Positions 1 to 9,010 of a stretch of 64,000 bases of DNA are shown one piece after another (within the stretch, counting starts at the first letter, position 1; each line of letters opens with the position of its first letter). The translations under genes and the position numbers were made by a program. The notes under the pieces are model-generated. The model was not told the DNA's origin, made no database searches, and saw only the letters and a list, made by a program, of their open reading frames with translations. The stretch spans positions 594,647 through 658,646 of the forward strand of contig NZ_BLWF01000002.1 of assembly GCF_013167955.1 (NCBI RefSeq), written 5' to 3'. Origin of the DNA: Thermanaeromonas sp. C210 (lineage in GTDB: Bacteria; Bacillota; DSM-521; Neomoorellales; Neomoorellaceae).

Positions 1-1697
1 TTCACCAGAATTCCCTGGCGCACCAGGTAATGGAGCAACTCTTCCAGTTCCCCTGCCGTAAGGTCCAGGTCTTTCCCGGCCTCCTCCGTCGAGGGTGGCT
101 GGAAATGGCCCTGCCGGTAGCGCTCCTCCAGCACGGAGATGGCCTTTTGCTGGCGCGCATCCATCTGGGGGCGGTAGCCTGCCAGGTGCACGCTGTTCCC
201 CTCTACGCCGATTCTTCCTTCGGCCTCCCAGTGTTCCAGGAGACCGTAGAAAGTGCGCCCGTCCAGCCGGGGGAAGAATCGCGTCCGCAGCTCCTCTTTG
301 GGAAGGCCGGATCTCAAGGAGTAGCGGCGGTGAAACTCCTCCAGGGCGTCCCGGACCCTCTCCCACCACCGGTTCAACGAGGCCGGGGTCACGGCATAAA
401 GATCCCCCTCTCCTGCAGGAAGGAGCACCACCTTGCCTTCTTTCTCGGCGACCGCGAGGATCTCATGGGCCTCCTTACGATCCACCTCCGCCCGGGCAGC
501 TGCCTTCCGCAGGCTAAGGCCCTCCCTCTCCTCCCCCACTACACTTAGGAGGATGTCCCGGGAGGTCCCGGCCATCCGCCGCGCCAGGGTCTGGATCACC
601 TCTTCCCGGAATCGCCGTCGCCGGGGAGGATTGATGCTGATTACCTCCCCCCCTCCGATGGTTTCCAGGGGGGAATAGGTGCGCAGGATAAAACGATCCC
701 GCGCGGCCGCTACCACCGGTTCCTCCAGGAGGAGTTGGGCAAAGGCTTCTTGTCCCCCGCCCAATTCCTCCCGGTCCAGCAGGGCCACCCGTCCCAGGGC
801 TTCTTTAGTGCCCAGGTAGAAGCGGATCCGCTGCCGGTGTTTTAAAGGCTGGGCCTCCGGCAGGAGCTTTAGGCTTACGTCCAGCCGCCAGGCCGGCCTC
901 CACCATCCCGGCTCCACCACCACGCTACCCCGGTGGACTTCTTCCACGTTCACACCCGTGAGGTTGACGGCCACCCGCTGGCCGGCCTGGGCCCGCTCCA
1001 CAGACCTGCCATGGACCTGCAGGCTTCGCGCCCGGCTCTTTAAACCTTCCGGCTGGATTTCCACTTCACTGCCGACCTGGATGGTTCCCGACCACAGGGT
1101 ACCGGTCACGATAGTACCGAAGCCGGGGAGGGAAAAAACCCGGTCGATGGGCAGTCTTACCCTCCCCGAGGCCGGACGGGGCGGAATTTCACGGGTTTCT
1201 TGGGCCAGGAGGTCCTGGAGTTCTTCAATCCCCTCCCCCGTCACGGCCGAAACCTTCACGAGGGGCGCCCCTTCCAGGACCGTCCCTTTAACGGCGTCCC
1301 GGACTTCCTCCTCCACCAGGGCCAGCCAATCCTCCTCCACCAGATCTATCTTGGTCACCACCAGGATACCCCGGGGAACCCGGAGGAGGTCGATTATGGC
1401 CAGGTGTTCCCGGGTCTGGGGCATTACACCTTCGTCCGCAGCTACCACCAGGAGGACGAGGTCAATGCCCGCCACCCCGGCCAGCATCTGCCGGATGAAA
1501 CGCTCGTGGCCGGGGACATCCACCAGCCCCAGCTGCCGACCGTCGGGCAGCCGCAGGGGCGCAAACCCCAGCTCTATAGAGATGCCTCGTTCTTTCTCTT
1601 CCTTCAGCCGGTCCGTGTCCACGCCGGTGAGGGCTTTGACCAGTTCGGTTTTCCCGTGATCTACATGGCCCGCCGTGCCTACCACCACATAATCCAA
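1..1697 (-). CDS. selB: Selenocysteine-specific elongation factor SelB (C-terminus beyond window)
   Basis: SelB delivers Sec-tRNA to UGA codons marked by a SECIS hairpin. The minus-strand frame opens with TTG at 1697 and reads [17 protein letters not shown], so the G1 loop is at about residues 10-17. DVPGHERF (G3) and TKIDLV (G4) follow, as in EF-Tu-type GTPases. The TTG sits behind an AGGGGGAAG ribosome site. The frame stays open to base 1 (about 565 codons). SelB proteins are usually about 630 residues, so most of the last winged-helix domain lies outside. It follows selA by 12 nt in one operon. SelB rather than EF-Tu is inferred from length and from the selA neighbour. Confidence 0.95.
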   Translation of the reverse strand, partial: MDYVVVGTAGHVDHGKTELVKALTGVDTDRLKEEKERGISIELGFAPLRLPDGRQLGLVDVPGHERFIRQMLAGVAGIDLVLLVVAADEGVMPQTREHLAIIDLLRVPRGILVVTKIDLVEEDWLALVEEEVRDAVKGTVLEGAPLVKVSAVTGEGIEELQDLLAQETREIPPRPASGRVRLPIDRVFSLPGFGTIVTGTLWSGTIQVGSEVEIQPEGLKSRARSLQVHGRSVERAQAGQRVAVNLTGVNVEEVHRGSVVVEPGWWRPAWRLDVSLKLLPEAQPLKHRQRIRFYLGTKEALGRVALLDREELGGGQEAFAQLLLEEPVVAAARDRFILRTYSPLETIGGGEVISINPPRRRRFREEVIQTLARRMAGTSRDILLSVVGEEREGLSLRKAAARAEVDRKEAHEILAVAEKEGKVVLLPAGEGDLYAVTPASLNRWWERVRDALEEFHRRYSLRSGLPKEELRTRFFPRLDGRTFYGLLEHWEAEGRIGVEGNSVHLAGYRPQMDARQQKAISVLEERYRQGHFQPPSTEEAGKDLDLTAGELEELLHYLVRQGILV

Positions 1698-1709
1698 GGA
1701 GCTTCCCCC

Positions 1710-3098
1710 TTATGCCAGGACCTGGGATAGGGCCCGCACTATCTCCGCTTCTTCTCCCGGCAAGACGGTACGCAGGTCGAGGATCAGATTCTCATCCTGT
1801 ATGCGGGTCAGGACGGGCGGCTCCACCTGTCGTAATTTTTCTGCCGCCCGGGCGGCGCTGACCCGGAGGGGACGGACCGTCACCCCCCACGAAGGAAGCT
1901 CGGCCAGGGGCAGGGCACCGCCGCCCACCTGGGAAGATACTTCCTTGACCCCCACCTCGGCCCGGCCTCCTATCTTCTCCCCCAGCAATTCGCTAAGCCT
2001 GGCGGCCCGCCTGGCCAGCTCTTCCCCGGAAAGGGTTAAAAGCCGCAAGGTGGGGATCTCCTGCCGGGCCCTTTCCGGCTCCCGGTACGCCCTTAAGGTG
2101 GCTTCCAGGGCAGCTAGGGTCATCTTATCGATGCGCACGGCCCGGTTCAGGGGGTGACGGGCCACCTCCCGGACTAAATCCGCCCGGCCTACAATAATAC
2201 CTGCCTGGGGCCCTCCCAGGAGTTTATCACCGCTAAAGGTGAGGAGATCCACCCCCGCCGCCACTTCGTCCTGGACCGTGGGCTCATGGCCTAGGCCGTA
2301 TTCACCTAAATCCACAAAGCAGCCGCTTCCCAGGTCTTCCATGACGGGAATACCGTACTTGCGGCCCAGGCTCACCAGCTCGGCGGTGCTCACCTCCCGG
2401 GTAAAGCCGAGGACCCGGTAATTGCTGGGATGGACTTTGAGGAGTAGGGCCGTATCCGAGGTAATGGCCCTTTCATAATCGGAGAGGTAAGTCTTGTTGG
2501 TAGTCCCCACTTCCACCAGCCGCGTCCCGCTATGGGCCATGACTTCCGGCACCCGGAAGGAGCCCCCGATCTCTACCAGCTGGCCGCGAGAAATAACGGT
2601 CTCGCGGCCGGCGGCCAGAGCGGCCAGGCAGAGAAATACGGCGGCCGCATTATTGTTGACCACCAACGCCGCTTCGGCCCCCGTAATCTCCTGCAACAGC
2701 TCTACTACGTGGCTGTACCGGCTGCCCCTCTCCCCCGTGGTCAGGTCCATCTCCAGGTTGCTGTAATGGGCAGCACAGATGGCCACGGCTTCCACGGCGG
2801 CGGGGCTTAAGAGGGCCCGCCCCAGATTGGTGTGAAGGACCACCCCGGTGGCGTTGATAACCCTTCGCAGGCTGGGCCTTTCACGGCGTTCAAAGAGGGC
2901 GGCAGCTTGGGCCGCCAGTTCCGCCGGGCCCGGGGGTTCGGCCCCCTCCTTTAAGATGCGTTCCCGCCACTCCTCCAGCACCCGGCGTACACAGTCCCTG
3001 GCCCGCAACCGGTCCCTGGCCACCGCTGGTGCCAGTTCCTCGCGCTGCAGCACTTCATGGACTGCCGGCAAGAGGCGCAGCAATTCTTCCGGCCCCAT
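1710..3098 (-). CDS. selA: L-seryl-tRNA(Sec) selenium transferase SelA
   Basis: SelA is a PLP enzyme that converts Ser-tRNA(Sec) to Sec-tRNA(Sec) using selenophosphate. The frame contains the PLP-lysine motif SGDKLLGGPQAG around residue 285-290 and the family segment INATGVVLHTNLGRALLS. I choose ATG at 3098 (462 aa, close to the 463 aa of the E. coli enzyme) because a GAGGTG ribosome site precedes it and MGPEELLRLLPAV matches the family N-terminus. An upstream GTG at 3179 would add 27 residues but has a weak ribosome site. Translation leads directly into selB. The partner tRNA, selC, lies at 38895 in this window; selD was not found. Confidence 0.96.
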   Translation of the reverse strand: MGPEELLRLLPAVHEVLQREELAPAVARDRLRARDCVRRVLEEWRERILKEGAEPPGPAELAAQAAALFERRERPSLRRVINATGVVLHTNLGRALLSPAAVEAVAICAAHYSNLEMDLTTGERGSRYSHVVELLQEITGAEAALVVNNNAAAVFLCLAALAAGRETVISRGQLVEIGGSFRVPEVMAHSGTRLVEVGTTNKTYLSDYERAITSDTALLLKVHPSNYRVLGFTREVSTAELVSLGRKYGIPVMEDLGSGCFVDLGEYGLGHEPTVQDEVAAGVDLLTFSGDKLLGGPQAGIIVGRADLVREVARHPLNRAVRIDKMTLAALEATLRAYREPERARQEIPTLRLLTLSGEELARRAARLSELLGEKIGGRAEVGVKEVSSQVGGGALPLAELPSWGVTVRPLRVSAARAAEKLRQVEPPVLTRIQDENLILDLRTVLPGEEAEIVRALSQVLA

Positions 3099-3190
3099 CC
3101 TTAACACCTCTTCTTCTGCCTGGATTATATCCTTCCCGGCCGTCCCGCGCAACCTAGGCGCTACCTGAGTTATCCCCACTTTTTGCGGGA

Positions 3191-3417
3191 GAGGCCTGCC
3201 TTGGCTTGAAAGCGAGGGACTAAACCCGAGGGGCTGCCGAACTTCACGAGGTCGAAAGCGGAGGCGGACCCGAGGCCGTGGACGGCCGAAGCCGGCAATT
3301 GAGACGGGAGGTCGGATTTGCCGGGAAGTCCGCCTTAAGCTTATAGGCTGAGTGATAGTTTGGCCCGCGAGGATTTCCAGAGGGAGGGAAAGCCTAGCAG
3401 ACCCAGGCTCGAAAGTG
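3191..3417 (+). repeat. Structured intergenic element, copy C (between M24 peptidase and selA)
   Basis: The 405 bp between selA and the M24 peptidase hold no credible gene. They carry a GC-rich block that aligns almost throughout with 38587-38814 upstream of selC. Shared strings include AAAGCGGAGGCGGACCCGAG, TAGTTTGG and AGGCTCGAAAG, with indels confined to putative loops. Shorter related copies lie at 9740-9850 and 26205-26310, sharing the core GGAGGCGG (here 3260-3267) followed by CCG and, further on, GCCGG. Orientation is given by the shared order. Both flanking genes are on the minus strand, so this copy is not a leader of either. It could be a dispersed repeat or a standalone RNA; function unknown. 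Confidence 0.6.
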
Positions 3418-3503
3418 GGGATGCAACGGGGATGCGCCCGGAGCAGTACACCGGAACAGGCTTTCCCGACTGCCGCGTGAGGGAGGGGATCGTCAACAGG
3501 CCC

Positions 3504-4667
3504 TCACGCCAGGGGCCGGGCACCTTGGGGAGTTACCACGTAAGTCTCTTCTAGTCCCACCGCCCCCTGGCCGGGAAATACGAATTTGGGCTCTATGGCG
3601 ATCACCATGCCGGCGGCTAGAACGGTCCTGTCCCCGCGGGCCAAGACCGGCCACTCGTTGAGCTCCAGCCCTACGCCGTGGCCGATGTATGCCGCCTGTT
3701 TGCCCCAGCCCATGAAATGCTCGCCCAGACCGGCCTCGCGAGCCTTACGAACTGCCAGGTCGTAAAGCTCTCCTGCCGTGACGCCGGGCCTGGCCCGCTC
3801 CGCCACCAGGGCGGCTATTTCTTCTGCCACTTTCTGGGCCCGGAGAAGCTCCGCCGGTGTCGACCCGGCAAAATACACTTTGGTCTTGTCCACCAGGTAG
3901 TCGCCGTAGACCCCCGCGTAATCGATGAGCAGGGGCTCCCCGGCCTGCCATACGCGGGTACCGGCCCCCAGAGGATATAGGGCGGATAGGCCGCGCCCGG
4001 TGAGTGTCCAAGGATAGCCGGCGGCGTAGGCCGCGTGGGGGCCGGCGGCCACCAGGCCTATGGGGAGCCCCTGCTCGTACCCCCGGTACCGCACCCGGCC
4101 CTGGTGCCCGCGGCGCCGGGCGTAACCTTCCAGATCAGCCGCAATTTCCAGCTCGGTCATCCCCGGAACTATCTTTTCTTCGATGTACTGGAAAACCTCT
4201 TTATGTTGAGCGGCGGAATGCCGCAGGGCGGCCAGCTCCGGCTCGGATTTAACCATGCGTAAGGAGCGCAACTCCCCGCTGATGTCCTCCCACTGGACCT
4301 CCGGGAATACCTGCCGGTAGCGGGAAAAAAGCTTCCAGGATATTACATCCATCTCGGTACCCAGGCGTAGCAGGCGGCGGTACCCGAGATCCGCCAGGTG
4401 CAGGGGGATCTCCCGGAAGTTTGCCAGGGGTATGACCGTGTCCCACACTGTTTCTCTCCGGGCCCGAGCTTCGTCTTGGTATACCAGCAGACAGGGTTCG
4501 CCCGCCTGGGGGACGAAGAGATGGGCCTCCTGGGCCGTGCCGGTGAGGTAGAAGAGGTCTGCGGCCTGGAAGAGGAGGGCGCCGTCGAGGCCCCTGTCGC
4601 AGAGCCTCTCCTGGAATAGGGTCAGCCTCCGGCCGAATTCTTCGCGAAGCATCTTCGGGATTTCCAT
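3504..4667 (-). CDS. M24-family metallopeptidase (Xaa-Pro aminopeptidase/dipeptidase-like)
   Basis: This is a pita-bread-fold aminopeptidase of about 387 aa. An N-terminal creatinase-type domain (RLTLFQERLCDRGLDGALLF...) is followed by a catalytic half with the expected two-metal ligands: Asp in LLIDYAG, a second Asp in YLVDKTKVY, His in GHGVGLELNE, and Glu residues in AIEPKFVFPG and GLEETYVVT. These peptidases remove an N-terminal residue preceding proline; the substrate here cannot be told. I choose ATG at 4667 (AAGG upstream) because a longer frame to 4787 would overlap the divergent hsp20 promoter. An internal ATG at 4652 is also possible. It stands alone between element C and the divergent hsp20. 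Confidence 0.88.
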   Translation of the reverse strand: MEIPKMLREEFGRRLTLFQERLCDRGLDGALLFQAADLFYLTGTAQEAHLFVPQAGEPCLLVYQDEARARRETVWDTVIPLANFREIPLHLADLGYRRLLRLGTEMDVISWKLFSRYRQVFPEVQWEDISGELRSLRMVKSEPELAALRHSAAQHKEVFQYIEEKIVPGMTELEIAADLEGYARRRGHQGRVRYRGYEQGLPIGLVAAGPHAAYAAGYPWTLTGRGLSALYPLGAGTRVWQAGEPLLIDYAGVYGDYLVDKTKVYFAGSTPAELLRAQKVAEEIAALVAERARPGVTAGELYDLAVRKAREAGLGEHFMGWGKQAAYIGHGVGLELNEWPVLARGDRTVLAAGMVIAIEPKFVFPGQGAVGLEETYVVTPQGARPLA

Positions 4668-4776
4668 GGACCTTGCAGCAACTCCTTTGGGTGCATAATC
4701 TGGGTCGTAGAGGATAAAAGCTATAACTAGTATCCGCCTGAGGAAACTAACATAAGAAATGAAGGAGGGAACCCCA

Positions 4777-5229
4777 GTGGAGATCACACCCTGGCGGCCT
4801 TGGCGTCAGAGGTCACCCTGGCCTTTGCGGGAACTGGTGGCCTGGCCGGAGGAGGTAATGCGCAATTGGTTTGGTGGCTGGGCGGGTAATCTATGGGAAA
4901 CCGGGCCTCGCCTGGACCTTTACCAGACCGACAAAGAAGTGGTAGTGACGGCGGAGCTGCCCGGCCTCGTATCCAAGGATGATGTAGAGATAACCGCTAC
5001 CGAAAACAGCCTCTCCATCCGGGGCGAGGTACGCCGGACCCAAGAGGCAGCCGAACAGGACTACCACCGCTCAGAGCGTTTTTACGGCACCTTTGCACGT
5101 ACTATCAGCCTGCCAGCCGAGGTGGATCCGGAAAGGGCGACTGCCTCCTACAGGAACGGAATCCTGGAGATCCGCATCCCCAAGGCCGCCCAGCAGCGCC
5201 AAAGGCGCATCCCCATCGACCTCCATTAA
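4777..5229 (+). CDS. Hsp20/alpha-crystallin family small heat-shock protein
   Basis: This ATP-independent holdase chaperone has about 150 aa. The alpha-crystallin domain runs from about residue 40 to 140: PRLDLYQTDKEVVVTAELPG, then the beta-strand segment ENSLSIRGEV, then YRNGILEIRIPKA with the GILEI signature. An N-terminal tail rich in Trp and Pro precedes it. GTG at 4777 is the likely start because GGAGGG lies 6 nt upstream; an in-frame ATG at 4759 has no such site. It is transcribed divergently from the M24 peptidase across about 110 bp and ends just before a strong hairpin. No CIRCE operator was seen upstream, so the heat-shock control mode is unknown. Confidence 0.93.
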   Translation: MEITPWRPWRQRSPWPLRELVAWPEEVMRNWFGGWAGNLWETGPRLDLYQTDKEVVVTAELPGLVSKDDVEITATENSLSIRGEVRRTQEAAEQDYHRSERFYGTFARTISLPAEVDPERATASYRNGILEIRIPKAAQQRQRRIPIDLH

Positions 5230-5233
5230 CAGT

Positions 5234-5265
5234 GGTCCCCAGCAAGAACCCTCTTGCTGGGGACC
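5234..5265. terminator. Bidirectional hairpin between hsp20 and the GerMN gene
   Basis: A perfect 14-bp stem (GGTCCCCAGCAAGA paired with TCTTGCTGGGGACC) around a 4-nt loop lies between two convergent genes. Neither side has a clear T-run, so termination is inferred from position and stem strength. Confidence 0.65.
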
Positions 5266-5278
5266 CCGCTGCAGCCAT

Positions 5279-6295
5279 CTAGTGGTAAACCACATTCAGG
5301 TGCTCCGGCCGGGGCAGGGGATCCCTGATGGGCGTACCTTCCGGTAGATATTCCCTTTTTTCTCCTTCGATCAACAGCTGGACCTTATGGATAGAAGGAA
5401 ATTGGGTCAGGGTCCAGAGCAGGGAATCGACGAAGAGGGTTTCCATGGTGGTCCCCCCGCCGTAACCCACTGCCTCCTTGCTCAGGTCTACCACCGCTAC
5501 CCCGTCCTGTACGGCTAAATGGAGCAGCTTGGTTCCCGGCCAGACCGTGGGCAGCAGACCGCTGTCTTTGGGGGGACCGGCCAAAAGGGCCTCCACCGCC
5601 GCCCTGGGCAAATCTTTTTCGCCGTTGCCGGGGGCGGCTACGGTGACCGGAACCAGATGAAGGGCCTGCTCATCGCTGAAATACACCTGGACGGAACCCT
5701 CCTGCCCTTCCCCTTGGACAAGGCTGTTAATAGCGGGTGGGCGTTTGATGGTTCCCTCCAGTTTAATCCCCGCCAACTCGGGGATATTCTGGCCTTCCAC
5801 CATAACTTTGACCCCTTCGATACCCTGTACTTCCGTCAGGGTGAGCACCAGGGAACGCAGGGCCAATTCTGCTTCCCGGGCGTCTTTGATCTTTAACAGA
5901 TCGCTGGTGAAATCCACATAGGCGGTCTTCTCACCTGTCAGGGCGTAAACCTCCCGCAGCTTGACGCCTTCGGGCATGGTGGGGTTCAAGCCGTCTTCCG
6001 GGGGACCAGCCAGGAGCTTTTCTACGGCCGTCTTGGCGACTTCCCGGGTGGGATTAATGCTTATGGTCACCGGCACCAGGTAGCGCCCATCGGAAGTAGC
6101 ATAATAGACCAATACCTGGGCCAGCTCCTTGTCGTACAAGAGAGGCCGTGTCTGCTGCACAGGGCCAGGTGCCGGAGCGGCCTCTGTTGTGGCCTTACGC
6201 CCGCAACCCGGGCTCCACAGTAGGGCTAGGGCCAAAAACAGCACAGAGGCCACACGCCAACCTCGCGCCTTTTTCCTCCCGGTCCCGACTGACAT
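5279..6295 (-). CDS. GerMN-domain lipoprotein/secreted protein (sporulation/germination family)
   Basis: The protein has about 338 aa. A positively charged N-terminus and a hydrophobic stretch (VASVLFLALALLW) end at Cys within SPGCGR. This resembles a lipoprotein signal, but the residue at -3 is Ser rather than Leu. Two repeats of the GerMN fold follow: one from about residue 58 (VLVYYATSDGRYLVPVTISI) to 160, one from about 200 (VQVYFSDEQALHLVPVTV) to 320. Each has the typical AVEKLLAGPP / AVEALLAGPP helix. GerMN domains occur in GerM and related clostridial envelope proteins, but the exact role is unknown. The ATG at 6295 follows AAAGGAGTGG. It stands alone between YkvI-like and hsp20. Confidence 0.85.
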   Translation of the reverse strand: MSVGTGRKKARGWRVASVLFLALALLWSPGCGRKATTEAAPAPGPVQQTRPLLYDKELAQVLVYYATSDGRYLVPVTISINPTREVAKTAVEKLLAGPPEDGLNPTMPEGVKLREVYALTGEKTAYVDFTSDLLKIKDAREAELALRSLVLTLTEVQGIEGVKVMVEGQNIPELAGIKLEGTIKRPPAINSLVQGEGQEGSVQVYFSDEQALHLVPVTVAAPGNGEKDLPRAAVEALLAGPPKDSGLLPTVWPGTKLLHLAVQDGVAVVDLSKEAVGYGGGTTMETLFVDSLLWTLTQFPSIHKVQLLIEGEKREYLPEGTPIRDPLPRPEHLNVVYH

Positions 6296-6381
6296 ATCTT
6301 CTTTCCACTCCTTTCCGGCCCTGGATGATAGATATCTTTCGACAGATAACCTGCGAATCCTGCCAGAAAGGGCCTCTTGCT

Positions 6382-7413
6382 TTAAATTTGGCGGCCAAGC
6401 TTGTTAAAGCACTGCCGGATCGCGCCGGCCACCAGCAGCAACAGGACGACATAACCGAAGAAGGGATAGAGGTAGGCTACGAGGCGGGCAAAGCCCAGGC
6501 CCGAAGCGGGCAGGGCCAGGCCGACGATTATCAAGCCCGCCCACGGCGCGGGAAGGCGGCCCCCCTGAGCCAAGCGCTCGGCCAGGCCAAAGGCTGAAGT
6601 TACGGCGCTGGTGGCCATGGCTATCCAGAGGTTAAAGACATAGAAGCCTTCCCACGACGGGGCCCGGCGCCGCACCAGGCTCAAGACGGGTATGGGACCC
6701 GCCGCCTCGGCCGGTTCCAGCCCGCCGAGGGCCATGACCAGGACCAGGGCGGTGAAACCCAGGATGAGCCCGCCGCAAAAGGCCCCCCATTTTCCTCCTT
6801 CGTGGGCGGGCAGGGAAGTAAACAAAACAATGACGCCCACCATATTATAAGCTACGTAAAGGAACCCGTTGAGGACCCAGTTGGCCGCCAGGAGGGGCGA
6901 ACGCCCCGGCAGAGGGGCGGGGAAGGACCACTGGAGGTTCCCGAGGCCGAGGAGGAATAAATAGGCGACCAGGACGGGCACCAGCGCCCCGTTGATGACC
7001 AGCACGCCGCGGCTGCGGCCCGCCACCGCTGCCAGGGTTAGGGCTGCCGCTACGGCGCTTCCTAGCCAGGCCTGAACGCCCATGTACTCCTGGACTACGG
7101 CTCCAGCACCGGCCAGCATGATCACCAGGGTGCCGAAGAGGAAAGCGATGAGGATGGCATCGGCCATGCCCCCTGCCCTGCCCAGGAGGGGGTCCACTAA
7201 GTCACGGTAGGATTGGGTACGCAGCCGGCAGGCGGAACTGCGCAAGAAAAAGCCTCCGAGGGCAAAGAGGGCCGTAGTGAGGAGGAGGGCAGGAATGGCA
7301 CGGGGACCGAGTATCAGGAAAAACTGAGCCAGCTCCTGTCCGGAGGCAAATCCTGCGCCTATCACCGCTCCTATATAGGCGCAGGCGACGGCCGCCTCTG
7401 CCCACCACCGCAA
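6382..7413 (-). CDS. YkvI-like multi-spanning membrane protein
   Basis: An integral membrane protein of about 343 aa with roughly ten hydrophobic segments. It begins with the transporter-like motif AYIGAVIGAGFASGQELAQF, typical of the YkvI family (COG3949), a distant branch of the APC/sodium symporter superfamily. The substrate is unknown. The open frame extends to 7617, but the extra N-terminus is low-complexity and not membrane-like. TTG at 7413, behind ACAGGTGGGGGG, gives a protein the size of B. subtilis YkvI. It is divergent from the yyaC-like gene. Confidence 0.8.
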   Translation of the reverse strand: MRWWAEAAVACAYIGAVIGAGFASGQELAQFFLILGPRAIPALLLTTALFALGGFFLRSSACRLRTQSYRDLVDPLLGRAGGMADAILIAFLFGTLVIMLAGAGAVVQEYMGVQAWLGSAVAAALTLAAVAGRSRGVLVINGALVPVLVAYLFLLGLGNLQWSFPAPLPGRSPLLAANWVLNGFLYVAYNMVGVIVLFTSLPAHEGGKWGAFCGGLILGFTALVLVMALGGLEPAEAAGPIPVLSLVRRRAPSWEGFYVFNLWIAMATSAVTSAFGLAERLAQGGRLPAPWAGLIIVGLALPASGLGFARLVAYLYPFFGYVVLLLLVAGAIRQCFNKLGRQI

Positions 7414-7580
7414 GGGATCGCCCCCCACCTGTCTTAACGTTAAGCTCCGGCTCCGGGCCCCCCGTACAGGGAAGGGGACGGCCCCGGAAGAGGTAGGGCC
7501 GGCTCCCCCTGTAGGCGCCCCTGGGGCTTTCCTCCCGGCCCCGCCCTTCACTACATTGTACGCTGCCGGGTGCCAAAAGA

Positions 7581-7609
7581 GTATAAAAAAGCCTCGGCTG
7601 GCATATACT
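7581..7609 (+). promoter_or_regulatory. Possible sporulation-type promoter of the yyaC-like gene
   Basis: GTATA at 7581-7585 and CATATACT at 7602-7609, 16 bp apart, loosely fit sigma-F/sigma-G elements; the second block also resembles a sigma-A -10 box. The B. subtilis yyaC gene is sporulation-controlled, which makes this placement suggestive only. Confidence 0.3.
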
Positions 7610-7640
7610 CTAGGCACGAGATTATGGCAGGAGGTAGGGT

Positions 7641-8276
7641 ATGGTTACTTTCCCTTTTCTCTCCCGCAATTCGTCCTTAGAGCCGAGTCCCTTGGCCAAG
7701 GTAAAATATCACTACCAGGACCCTCTAATCGTGGAAAAGCTGAGTAGGGCCCTACAAGAATACCTTGCCCGGCTCAATCCTCCCCCTGCCCGTCCGTTAG
7801 TAGTGGTGGGCATCGGCACGGACCGCTCTACGGGTGACAGCCTCGGTCCCCTGGTAGGAAGCAAACTGGCGGCCTACCCGGACCTGCCGGTGACGGTTTA
7901 CGGCACCCTGGAGGACCCGGTCCACGCCAGCAATCTGAAGGAAAAGCTGGACCTCATCACCACCACCTTTGGCGATCCCTTTATTATGGCCATCGACGCC
8001 TGTCTGGGCCATTCGGAGAATGTGGGCAGCATTACCCTGGCTCCGGGGGCCCTCAAACCCGGGGCGGGAGTCAACAAAAATTTGCCGGCCGTGGGCGATC
8101 TCCACTTCACCGGCATCGTAAACGTGGGCGGCTATATGGAATACTTCGTGCTGCAGAACACCCGCCTGAGCCTAGTCATGCGCATGGCCGACCAGATCGC
8201 CCTGGCCATCTACCGGGGGGTCCGCCACCATTTCGGCCTGGAAGGGGACCTGCCGGCCGCCCAGGGCTTTCAGTAG
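7641..8276 (+). CDS. YyaC-like sporulation protein (DUF1256)
   Basis: The protein has about 211 aa. Its centre, VVGIGTDRSTGDSLGPLVG, is followed by GTLEDPVHASNL and AIDACLG. This is the signature of the YyaC/DUF1256 family, related to the GPR-type/hydrogenase-maturation protease fold and found in spore formers. In B. subtilis yyaC is expressed in the forespore; its biochemical role is unsettled. The ATG at 7641 has an excellent AGGAGGT site 5 nt upstream. It overlaps the convergent phosphoribosyltransferase gene by 7 bp at the 3' end. An N-terminal extension of about 50 residues precedes the conserved domain. Confidence 0.88.
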   Translation: MVTFPFLSRNSSLEPSPLAKVKYHYQDPLIVEKLSRALQEYLARLNPPPARPLVVVGIGTDRSTGDSLGPLVGSKLAAYPDLPVTVYGTLEDPVHASNLKEKLDLITTTFGDPFIMAIDACLGHSENVGSITLAPGALKPGAGVNKNLPAVGDLHFTGIVNVGGYMEYFVLQNTRLSLVMRMADQIALAIYRGVRHHFGLEGDLPAAQGFQ

Positions 8277-8902
8277 GGCGCGGTGAGGATGGCCACGACT
8301 TCGCCGTCCTCCACCTGGGGAAACTGGCGGTAAAACTGGCCCACGGCATAAAAGGGGTCGGGGGTGGCCAGGCACACCACCCGGGTGACCAGGGGCCGCA
8401 GGCGGTCGACAGTATCCGCCGGGGCCACGGGTACGGCCAGGATCAGCTCCCGGGGCTCCTCCCGTTTCAGAGAAACCAAAGCGGCTTCTACTGTAAGGCC
8501 GGTGGCCAGACCATCGTCGATGATCACCACTGTGCGGTCCTTGATCCGGGGTGGGGCCTTCTTCCCCCGGTATGCGCCGACCCGGCGCCTGATCTCCTGT
8601 AGTTCGTCCGCAATGGCCTCCCTCAGATCCTGCCTTTTCAGCCCCAGGGCCCTTAGAACCCCTTCATTATAGATCACCGTACCGTCCGGCGCCACGGCGG
8701 CCACCGCCAGTTCGGGATTCCCCGGCGCCCCCACTTTGCGGGGGATAATTACGTCCAGTTCGGCCCCCAGGGCCGCGGCTACTGGCCGGGCCACCACCAC
8801 TCCGCCGCGGGGCACGGCCAGCACCAACACGTCCCTGGCGGCGTATTCCTTTAAGGATGCGGCCAGCTTCTCCCCGGCTTCCTGCCGGTCACCGAAGAGC
8901 AT
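8270..8902 (-). CDS. Phosphoribosyltransferase-domain protein (COG1926 type)
   Basis: A protein of about 210 aa of the type I phosphoribosyltransferase fold. The PRPP-binding loop is VVIIDDGLATGLTVEAA near residue 117, preceded by the flexible-loop region PRGGVVVARPVA and RKVGAPGNPELAVAAV. Members of this group are often annotated only as predicted phosphoribosyltransferases; the base substrate is unknown. The ATG at 8902 (MLFGDRQEAG) follows a GGGGGGA tract. Its tail overlaps the convergent yyaC-like gene. Confidence 0.85.
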   Translation of the reverse strand: MLFGDRQEAGEKLAASLKEYAARDVLVLAVPRGGVVVARPVAAALGAELDVIIPRKVGAPGNPELAVAAVAPDGTVIYNEGVLRALGLKRQDLREAIADELQEIRRRVGAYRGKKAPPRIKDRTVVIIDDGLATGLTVEAALVSLKREEPRELILAVPVAPADTVDRLRPLVTRVVCLATPDPFYAVGQFYRQFPQVEDGEVVAILTAPY

Positions 8903-9010
8903 AAGTCCGTCCCCCCTGCTTTATCCCGTACCATTGCAGGGCTTTCCCGGGGCGGGGTACCCATAAGTGCTCCCCCTTTTCATGTTTTCCCCGAAAGTTC
9001 CTTTTATCCC

